DNA from: an uncultured Granulosicoccaceae bacterium
Lineage (GTDB): Bacteria; Pseudomonadota; Gammaproteobacteria; Granulosicoccales; Granulosicoccaceae
Direction: 5' to 3'
Length of the DNA: 55,140 bases
Assembly (NCBI GenBank): GCA_937951345.1
Contig: CALFCF010000053.1
Location: forward strand, 1-55,140
Part shown: positions 46,588-54,600 of the stretch, one piece after another
Numbering within the stretch: position 1 is the stretch's first letter
Layout: each line of letters starts with the position of its first letter
The notes under the pieces: model-generated
Databases searched by the model: none
Seen by the model: only the letters and a program-made list of their open reading frames with translations
What the model was told of the DNA's origin: nothing
Made by a program: the position numbers and the translations under genes

Positions 46588-46634
46588 GGAAGCTCTGATT
46601 TATCGCCTGCCTCGCCTAATAAATCAGAGGTTCC
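46588..46634. mobile_element. 47-bp MITE-like element with IS5-type ends and TTAG target duplication
   Basis: GGAAGCTCTGATTTAT (46588-46603) and the inverse of GGAACCTCTGATTTAT (46619-46634) form 16-bp terminal inverted repeats with one mismatch and only 15 bp between them. TTAG flanks both sides directly (46584-46587 and 46635-46638), fitting the YTAR target duplication of the IS5 subgroup. The minus-strand MFS gene ends inside it, with its TGA at 46626-46624. It may also serve as a bidirectional terminator hairpin. The identity of a parental transposon is inferred. Confidence 0.65.
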
Positions 46635-47880
46635 TTAGATCATCGCTGCCGGCACCGGCAAGCGCTGCTGATGACCCTATTTGCCCTAATCGGTGCTCAT
46701 TGCCTGGAGCGGGATCGTCCGGAATACAAAGTGACAAGAGTAACGAACAGGCTGCCAATGCAGTGCCTGTTAAAAATACAGCTGCTGGTGATTGCAGCCA
46801 AACCAGTCCTAATATGACGGGTAGAAATACTGCAGCAATATGATTTATGGTGAAGCTAACACCGGCAGTCGATGCAATGTCACGCTCATCGGCTATTTTT
46901 TGAAAGTAGGTTTTGATGGCAATTGCGATTGCGAAAAACAAGTGATCAAGCACATACAAAGAGGCTGCAATACCGGCGTGTTCTACAAACGCATAGGTTG
47001 TGAAAATAATCATCAAACCCGCATATTCGAAAAGTAGCGCAGGTCGCTCACCTATCCTGCCAATCCAGCGCCCGATCCGTGGCGCAAAAATCATGTTGAG
47101 TATGGCATTTATAAGAAAAAGCAGCGCGATGTCGGAAATATCGAATCCGAATTTCTCAACCATCAGAAAACCTGCGAAAACTACGAAAATCTGACGTCGG
47201 GCACCTGACATAAACGTCAGTGCATAGTACAACCAGTAGCGCCGACGCAAAACAATATGTTTATGTTGAGCAACACGTTGTGGATACATCGGGAACTTCA
47301 CCCATGCGAACACAGCAAGTGCGACGGTGGCACTACCGGCAAACAGATAAATCCATACAGAATCCAATTGCAGCTGTCGCGACGCAAGAAGCACAAATCC
47401 ATAGGCAAGCAGGCCGCTAAAAGAACCCACGGCGATTAACTTTCCGAGCGTGGCAGCTGTTCTGTCTTTTTCAATCCATTGAAGGGTTAGAGAAGTTTGC
47501 AGTGTTTCGTAGTAGTGGAAACCCATCGACATCAACACAGTGCAAATGTATAAACCCATTGCATAGGGGAAAAACCCGGTAATTGCGGTGCCAACACCCA
47601 GTACTAGCAATGACACCACAGCCAATCGTTGTTCCCGAATAATCATGAGCAGGAACACAACAGCAAAAGCTAGAAATCCCGGTATCTCACGCAACGATTG
47701 CAGAATGCCGATTTCACGACCGGTGAAAGCTGCCTGATGAATGGCAAAGTTGTCGAGCAACACCATCCATGTGGCGAAAGACAACGGCACGGCCGCGGCC
47801 ATTATCATCAACAGTCGTTCCGGCGATCCTTCTGACCTTTTTAGCAAACCGACCCGCTTAATGTGTTGTTGAAGATTCAT
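46624..47880 (-). CDS. MFS transporter
   Basis: A 418-residue inner-membrane protein with about 12 hydrophobic helices. Basic loops are present, including SEGSPERLLMIMAA at the N-terminus and IGRWIGRIGERPAL between helices. It starts 20 bp after another MFS gene on the same strand, so the two are probably cotranscribed and may serve related substrates. Its last codons and stop lie within the MITE-like element at 46588-46634, so the C-terminus may have been altered by the insertion. Substrate unknown. Confidence 0.85.
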   Translation of the reverse strand: MNLQQHIKRVGLLKRSEGSPERLLMIMAAAVPLSFATWMVLLDNFAIHQAAFTGREIGILQSLREIPGFLAFAVVFLLMIIREQRLAVVSLLVLGVGTAITGFFPYAMGLYICTVLMSMGFHYYETLQTSLTLQWIEKDRTAATLGKLIAVGSFSGLLAYGFVLLASRQLQLDSVWIYLFAGSATVALAVFAWVKFPMYPQRVAQHKHIVLRRRYWLYYALTFMSGARRQIFVVFAGFLMVEKFGFDISDIALLFLINAILNMIFAPRIGRWIGRIGERPALLFEYAGLMIIFTTYAFVEHAGIAASLYVLDHLFFAIAIAIKTYFQKIADERDIASTAGVSFTINHIAAVFLPVILGLVWLQSPAAVFLTGTALAACSLLLSLCIPDDPAPGNEHRLGQIGSSAALAGAGSDDLRNL

Positions 47881-47900
47881 GCAGTAATTTCAGCTTCCAC

Positions 47901-49190
47901 TCAACGACGACCACCTGCGAGTTTTGCAGACGCTGGCAGTGCACGAAGTTTCATCATAGCTATGATACCGACTATTGGCCCCGGTACCAGAATTAGAAAG
48001 GCCCAGCGCCAACTACCGGCCTGATTGGCAACGACCGGCACCAGCCATATTGTGAATACAGTTATGGCGAAGCCTACTGCCATTTGGAAAGCCAGCGACG
48101 AGCCGACAAAATCGCCGGGAGACAATTCTGAAACAGCAGCAGAAAACTGTGCAGAATCTGCAACTACAGTGAAACCCCAAAGCAATGCCACCATTACAAA
48201 CAGCCCGGTCGGACCATTAAACAGCAGACCAATCAACAACGCGCATGCTCCGGAAACCGCCATCATCAGTGAAGTGGTCAGACATCGACCGATGCGATCG
48301 GACAGATAACCCCCGAGTAGGCAACCCGGTGCACCTGCAGCGACCACTAAAAAGGCGAGTATCGATGGATTGGTTAACGACTGGCCGGCTGCATGTGCCG
48401 CGCTGGCATAAGCGAGAATCCAGCCCCACATTGCGTACAATTCCCACATATGTCCAAAGTAACCCAGGTTTGCCAGCATGACAGGTTTATCACGCAGTAC
48501 TTTGCCGAGCTGTTTTGGATTGAATTTACCTCGCGCAGGGGTATGTGGCCCTTCTTGAATCAGTGTCGCAAACACCACAGCTGCAAACAGACACGCGATT
48601 GACGACAGACTGATCACGAGTTGCCAAGATGTGCCACTACCCAGAGCCCTGAAAAAGTGCGGCATTGCCGAACCCAATGTAATCGCACCGACCATAATGC
48701 CCAATGCCAACCCGCGTCCGCGAATAAACCAGCTAGCGATCATTTTCATCGCAGACGGGTATACACCGGCAAGCGCGATTCCGGTAGTAAATCGAGCTGC
48801 CAATGCGACAGACAAAGGAGGCTCCATTAGCAAAACAGCCGTTGATAAGGCCGCGAGTAACGACGAGACAGTCAGAACCCGTACCAGCGATACGGAATCG
48901 GTCAACGAGATAACGCTAGCGGTCAAGGCACCAGCGACGAACCCGAGTTGCACTGCATTGGTCAGCCAGGCTCCTTGTTGAACCGTGATACCGATGGCAT
49001 CCGCAAGACCATCGAGTACAGCCGTCGCAGCAAACCAGCTGGTCAGCGCACAAATCACTGCAATTGACGCGATTGTCAACATTCGCCATTTGCTTTTATC
49101 GTTAAAGGGTTTTGTCACAACCGTAACAGCTTCCAACGTAACAGGTTTCTGGGTTTCAACCGAACTTCTTCCACCGAACGTCTCAAGCAA
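47901..49190 (-). CDS. MFS transporter
   Basis: A 429-residue inner-membrane protein with about 12 helices; the region SIRTTGIALAGVYPSAMKMIA-like (ARFTTGIALAGVYPSAMKM) and RGRGLALGIMVGA are typical MFS motifs. The TTG at 49190 gives an N-terminal polar stretch of about 35 residues; an internal ATG (MLTIASIAVIC) is an alternative start. It is upstream of and probably cotranscribed with the second MFS gene. It is divergent from the DUF3179 gene across 251 bp. Substrate unknown. Confidence 0.85.
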   Translation of the reverse strand: MLETFGGRSSVETQKPVTLEAVTVVTKPFNDKSKWRMLTIASIAVICALTSWFAATAVLDGLADAIGITVQQGAWLTNAVQLGFVAGALTASVISLTDSVSLVRVLTVSSLLAALSTAVLLMEPPLSVALAARFTTGIALAGVYPSAMKMIASWFIRGRGLALGIMVGAITLGSAMPHFFRALGSGTSWQLVISLSSIACLFAAVVFATLIQEGPHTPARGKFNPKQLGKVLRDKPVMLANLGYFGHMWELYAMWGWILAYASAAHAAGQSLTNPSILAFLVVAAGAPGCLLGGYLSDRIGRCLTTSLMMAVSGACALLIGLLFNGPTGLFVMVALLWGFTVVADSAQFSAAVSELSPGDFVGSSLAFQMAVGFAITVFTIWLVPVVANQAGSWRWAFLILVPGPIVGIIAMMKLRALPASAKLAGGRR

Positions 49191-49441
49191 TAATCAGAGC
49201 GGGCTGCGGTGATCTCCCGGTTTTGCGACCGTGATAACCGGATGGCGGTTGCACAGTATATTGATACGTTGGCTGATAGCTACCCTTCGTGGGCGTCATA
49301 AATAAGAATCTGTCGACTATTCCCTGATATTTCCAACAACCGTCCAAGCTCGACAGGCGAACGTGGGAACTTACCTGCTTTTCAGGCATCAAGTCTACTG
49401 TTAAACCCTTGTATTCCTTCACGTGTATAGCTCATTGAGAA

Positions 49442-50917
49442 ATGCCAGTCCGCGTAGTCAAACCCTTTTCAGTTGATACTTTGCGTTTACGTTTCGCAGG
49501 TGCTGTTGCATTCGTTATCACGTTGTTCGTAGCTGTTGCCCTGGTTTTTGCGGCAGCTGCCGCTGTTGATGGGTTAACTGTCGGCGATGATACTTCGGGA
49601 CGTGAAGTTGTTGCTATCGACGGACTCGCTGGCGATCTGGTTCCGGGTACATTTATCGAAATGCTAAGCGCTGATGCCCACAGGGTCATGCAGCTGAAAC
49701 AAATTCTCACTGCCTCCTGGGATAGCTCATTTGTACCTATGGCTCTGGAAGTCCTGCATTTCTCTTACGAACCGGCGACAACAACTGCCTTGGTGGAACT
49801 ATTGCAACAGTCTACTGGGCAGCAATACGGTGAAGATATCGATGCATGGTATCAATGGTGGTGGCGACAACCTGAATCGACTCACCCCTACTATTCCGAA
49901 TTTAAAAAAAGATTGTACCGAACGATTGATCGTCGGTTTACACCCTATTTTGAAGCCAACCGAGCAACTTCGATTCGTCTTGATGAAGTGCGCTGGGGCG
50001 GGGTGCGGCAGGATGGTATACCACCGCTACGTTATCCGACGATGCTCAATGCAGAGCAGGCCGACTATTTAAATGACGATGATGTAGTCTTTGGTCTTGC
50101 CTACAACGGCGATGCACGTGCCTATCCGAAACGAATTCTGGCCTGGCATGAAATGTTTATCGATGTTATCGGCGGGCGCGAATATGCAGGTGTTTACTGT
50201 ACATTGTGTGGTGCACTTATTCTCTACGGCACTGACTTTAATGGTGAACACCACCAGTTAGGTACCAGCGGTTTTCTGTATCGATCGAATAAGCTGATGT
50301 ACGACAAAGCCACGCAGTCTTTATGGAGCACCACACTGGGTGAGCCGGTTGTCGGTCCATTAGTGGGGCAGGGTATACAGCTGGATCGAAGCTTTGTTGT
50401 TACCACGACCTGGGGGGAGTGGCGTCGCCGGCACCCTGAGACTCAGGTACTGTCGCTGGAAACCGGATATCAAAGAGATTATGGCGAGGGTGTGGCTTAT
50501 GCTGAGTACTTTGCGACTGATGAACTGATGTTCACGATCCCTGAGATCGACCGCAGGCTAGCCAACAAGGCAGAAATACTGGCACTGCAGTTTCCTGAGA
50601 TTTCAGATAAAACTGCAGCGATTCACATTGAATTTCTAAACCGCAACCCACTTTTCCATTATGAACTGGCCGGTCGCAAGGTTGTTGTCCTGACAGACCG
50701 CAGTGGTGCCAGTAGAGTTTATGACGCTGGGCAGATTGAATTTGATACTTACGATGGAGACAGTCGTCTGACTGATACATCAGGCGTATCGTGGCTGCTG
50801 CAGGAAGAATCGTTGGTTGCGCAATCGAGTGGCGTCAGGATAGATCGGCTGCCGGCGCATCGTGCTTTCTGGTTTGGTTGGCAGGCAGTACATCGCGATT
50901 CTGAGTTAGTTATGTAG
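49442..50917 (+). CDS. DUF3179 domain protein with an N-terminal membrane anchor
   Basis: A 491-residue protein. A hydrophobic segment at about 19-44 is a signal anchor, so the bulk is probably periplasmic. The DUF3179 core starts near residue 178 (DEVRWGGVRQDGIPPL). It shows NGDARAYPKRILAWHEMF, then VYCTLCGALILYG, then LGTSGFLYRSNKLMYD and SLWSTTLGEPVVGPL, the family's conserved Cys/His/Tyr-containing motifs. Residues 60-175 resemble no domain I recognise. No biochemical activity is established for DUF3179, and the neighbours (MFS genes, tRNA) do not help. Confidence 0.85.
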   Translation: MPVRVVKPFSVDTLRLRFAGAVAFVITLFVAVALVFAAAAAVDGLTVGDDTSGREVVAIDGLAGDLVPGTFIEMLSADAHRVMQLKQILTASWDSSFVPMALEVLHFSYEPATTTALVELLQQSTGQQYGEDIDAWYQWWWRQPESTHPYYSEFKKRLYRTIDRRFTPYFEANRATSIRLDEVRWGGVRQDGIPPLRYPTMLNAEQADYLNDDDVVFGLAYNGDARAYPKRILAWHEMFIDVIGGREYAGVYCTLCGALILYGTDFNGEHHQLGTSGFLYRSNKLMYDKATQSLWSTTLGEPVVGPLVGQGIQLDRSFVVTTTWGEWRRRHPETQVLSLETGYQRDYGEGVAYAEYFATDELMFTIPEIDRRLANKAEILALQFPEISDKTAAIHIEFLNRNPLFHYELAGRKVVVLTDRSGASRVYDAGQIEFDTYDGDSRLTDTSGVSWLLQEESLVAQSSGVRIDRLPAHRAFWFGWQAVHRDSELVM

Positions 50918-50986
50918 CAGTGTTCGTGCATTATCCGAATCCGGGTAATCTACCAACGTACAGAAATACCTTTCTGACAGAACTAT

Positions 50987-51015
50987 TTGACCCTCAGGAT
51001 GGCTTGAAATACACT
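50987..51015 (+). promoter_or_regulatory. Sigma-70 promoter of tRNA-Val
   Basis: TTGACC (50987-50992) and TACACT (51010-51015) are spaced by 17 bp, a near-consensus arrangement. Transcription would start near 51022, about 17 nt before the tRNA at 51039. The following G/C-containing discriminator (GTGCG) is typical of stringently controlled stable-RNA promoters. Confidence 0.65.
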
Positions 51016-51038
51016 GTGCGTCTTCGAAGTAGTACCCT

Positions 51039-51115
51039 AGGCGCGTAGCTCAGTTGGTTAGAGCATCACCTTGACATGGTGGGGGTCGGTGGTTCGAATC
51101 CACTCGCGCCTACCA
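51039..51115 (+). tRNA. tRNA-Val (GAC)
   Basis: A complete 77-nt cloverleaf with encoded CCA. The acceptor AGGCGCG (51039-51045) pairs with CGCGCCT (51105-51111); the D-arm GCTC/GAGC, the anticodon stem TCACC/GGTGG and the T-arm GGTGG-TTCGAAT-CCACT all close. The anticodon loop TTGACAT carries GAC, read as Val. Discriminator A at 51112 and CCA at 51113-51115. It is a single gene, with no tRNA cluster around it. Confidence 0.97.
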
Positions 51116-51641
51116 ATCTTTTCAAACGCCTCGCGTATCAATTGTTTGTACACCAATAGATACTTTTCATTGAATGTATCCTGCGTTTGTCCGACCCCGT
51201 GCAATTGTTTTACGGCCTTTACAGCCAATTCCTGGTACTGTTTTCTTCTGTATTTCCGTTTGCTTTACCGATCGCTAATCAGCGCTAATTGTCGAAGTTC
51301 ATTCGAGTAAGTGTTTGCTTAATTCAATGGGGATACGCCTACCGGTTTTCAACTTACCAGTGTATGGCGGCGACATGAGTGGTCGTTAGAGTGGGGCACA
51401 GAACTTTCGACGGGTAATCGCTTGTTTCAATATCTTGTCGCACGTTTATGTGCTTTGCTAACGAGTAATCCCGGATTGGTAGCAGCTCCAATGGTATCCG
51501 GTCATCAATTTTTTGCGCTCGGATAATCCTCGCGGATTAATTAACACACGGCAAATAAAACGCTGAGAATTGTCACTACCGATTTACATCCGGTCATATT
51601 GAAAACATTTTCCCGCCTGGTGCGCATCGCAACCCTACCGA
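51116..51641. other. 526-bp stretch without a supported gene, downstream of tRNA-Val
   Basis: No intact gene is visible. On the minus strand three reading frames contain protein-like but stop-broken pieces between about 51546 and 51060, the last running antisense into the tRNA (see findings). They may be a decayed gene or chance. A plus-strand frame at 51071-51310 begins inside the tRNA and is not credible. No tRNA-end repeat that would mark an integrated element is seen in the window. Confidence 0.5.
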
Positions 51642-54600
51642 TCAATTTGCTGTATCCGTTTTGTAGAATAGATAATCGATGCTGTCATCTTTTGCAACAG
51701 TGTCGTCGTCGCTTTGGCTGCTTGACACTATAGGTAGAGGATCAAGTTGTTTCCAATATGGTGTAACTGACAGTAAACTGGCCAGAAGGGTGCCACCTCT
51801 AAGCAGCCATATAAGAAAGCCGGTAGTAAGTCCCAAGGATGTACCTATGACAACCTCGGAAGACGTCCCTTCCTGTTCAAGCGTATCAGCCAGTCGATTA
51901 AAGTTTTGTTCTATTGAATCAATACTGCTTTGAAAGCCACCGTTTTCAATTTGCAATTCAATCCATCTTTGTGTATCAAAATCTATCTCGATTGGGTTGA
52001 GTTCCAGAAAAGTTGTGAAAATTTGATCACGATAGTTACTCTGAGCATTACCGATATCAGCTGTTTCTAGCATTTGTAGTGTCAAATCATCAATCTCACT
52101 GGCTTGTTGTGAAACCGTAATAGCAAAAGGTAGATCAGGGATTCGCAGCTCTGCCAGGAAAGCGTCGGTCCTGTCGATTTCAGTTTGTTGATTATCTGTA
52201 AAGATGCTTGTCGTTGCAATTTCGGTTGCAGCGGTTTCATTCTCCGATTCTGTCTCCAGTAACTCCTCTGTTTGATTTAGCGCCTCTGCTACGTCGATGG
52301 CCACTGAGGTTTCATCGATAGATACAGTAAGATCCTCTGCCTCAATAACAGATTCTATCGCAGTAGGTGTAACTGATAACCCGGGCGCATCTATTGTATT
52401 AGTCACTGGTAGAGCGGCAGCAGTTGTTGGTTCGATCAGTAAATCCAGTGTTGCTGTCTGGCCTATGCTGACGCCATCATCAATCAGCAGGACAAGCTCG
52501 CCGCCCGTGGTCAGAGTGCCATCGTGCGTCAAGGTGACGCGTCCATTATTTATATCATCCTGGGTGAATTGTTGGACGGACATGTCGTTTATTGAGAGAC
52601 TGATTCCCGGCACTGGTTCGACTATCTGATACACAATATCCGGCGCGTTATGGTCGTTGTCGAGTGACAGTAGAATCGTACTATCGAGTACAACTTCACT
52701 GGCAAATGTCAAATTTATGTTCGCTTGATTCAGGATATCCGGTTCATCATTGACGGCAATTACATGTATCTCGCGGCTAACAACGTTTGAAGTTAGATTG
52801 CCGTCAAAGACTGTGAATGTTATTTCCCGATTGATTTCAGACGGATTCTCACTGTTATTCAAATAGGCGATGGATCTTAGTATCTCGGTGTAATCGGCAA
52901 CAGAAGCAGTACCGCTAATATTGATAGTGCCGGTGCTGTTATCAGATGAGATGATCAAATTCTGTGCGATTGCCTGTTCCCGTATCGCATTACTCATTAC
53001 CAGAAAATCCTCTCCAGCACTAAATCCCTGACTGAAAGATACTATTGCTGAACTTAGCTGACCCGACTCGGGTGCAAGTGCGAGTAATGTGTCAGTGAGA
53101 CTAATTGGAAGCTGGCCTTCGGTATACTGCAGAGGCGGTTGCTCGACGGCGACCAAAGCTGGTGCTTCGACTATATTGGTGATTATTACAGAGTGCTGTG
53201 CGGTGTCGTCGGGCGTTGTGCCCACAGTTGGATCATCTATATTCAGCTGAACATCCAATCGTTGCTGCGTTTCGAAGTCCAGTGCAACATCCGTAGCCAG
53301 TACCAGTTGATTGCCCGCAATATTGAACAGTGCAGCATCATCCCCGGACAGCGTAACACTCCCTGAGCCGAGCGCATCGTCGGTTACGACAATGTCCGCT
53401 ATAACGATTTGGGTGGATGTATCAATATTTTCGGGTAAGCTGTTAACAGTGTTCGTCAGATTAATTGTTGGTGGATCATTGATGCCAAGTACATCAATTA
53501 CCAACGAGTCGGAACCGCTTACGCCAAGATTCAACGATGTGTCTTCGATCGTTACAGCAACATTTAATTGAGACACTAGGTTGCTGTCAAGAGTCACCCC
53601 GGGTCTGAGGAACAGGGCGTTATTGTTAATTTCAAACAGCGCGGCATCCGCCCCGATTAGTGACAGAGTGTTTGTACCTTGCGAGTCATCGGCAATCAGA
53701 ATCTCTGCAACCTCAAATGGTGCAGAGATAATCTGGTTCTCAGGAATCTGTGTCACTGTGTTGATCAGTTGAACATTCGGTGCATCGTTCACGGGTTGTA
53801 TGTTCAGCGTGACAATGCCTGTGTTACTTCCACCGGATGGATCGTTTGCCGCATAACTGAACGTATCGAATATCGTGTCGCTACCATCGTGATCGTAGCT
53901 AAATGTGCCGTCGCTGTTCAGAGTTAGCAATCCGTTTGCAACATCAGTTAGTAGCGTATAATTCAACAGATTACCATCGGCGTCGCTATCGTTGAGGCTG
54001 ACATCTCCCGAAACGGCTGCCCCTTCGAACAATGAAAAACTATCATTGTTGACTGTAGGTAGATCGTTGACGGGTGTTATTGAAATAGCCACGGTTGCGT
54101 CGCTGACCGCACCGAAAATATCTGTCTGGCGGTAAACGAAAGAATCAGTTGTGGTTTCACTGCCGTTGTGCTGATAGGTAAAGGTGCCGTCCGGTTGTAA
54201 TGTGACGGTGCCGTTGCTGGGCGCATTAACCAGGCTGGCGATCAATATGTCGCCATCGGCATCACTGTCATTGTTGGCCAGATCACCGGCAAAGACACCA
54301 CCTTCTAGCAAAGTAAACCCGTCCGGCAGTGCAACAGGTATGTCATTCACTGGCGCAACGGAAATACTGACGAGTGCGTCATTAAAACTACCAGACGGAT
54401 CCGTTTGTCGATAGACGAATGAATCGACAGTGGTTTCCGAGCCATCGTGCTGATAGGTAAAGGTGCCATCCGGTTGTAATGTGACAGTGCCGTTGCTAGG
54501 TGCATTAACCAGGCTAGCGGTTAACGTATCGCCATCAGCATCACTGTCGTTGTTGGCCAGATCACCGTTGAAGACACCGCCTTCTTGCAAAGTAAAACCG

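Noticed and set aside
51071-51310. 79-codon plus-strand frame starting in the tRNA
   Set aside because: It begins inside tRNA-Val and reads as random Cys/Phe/Ser-rich sequence.
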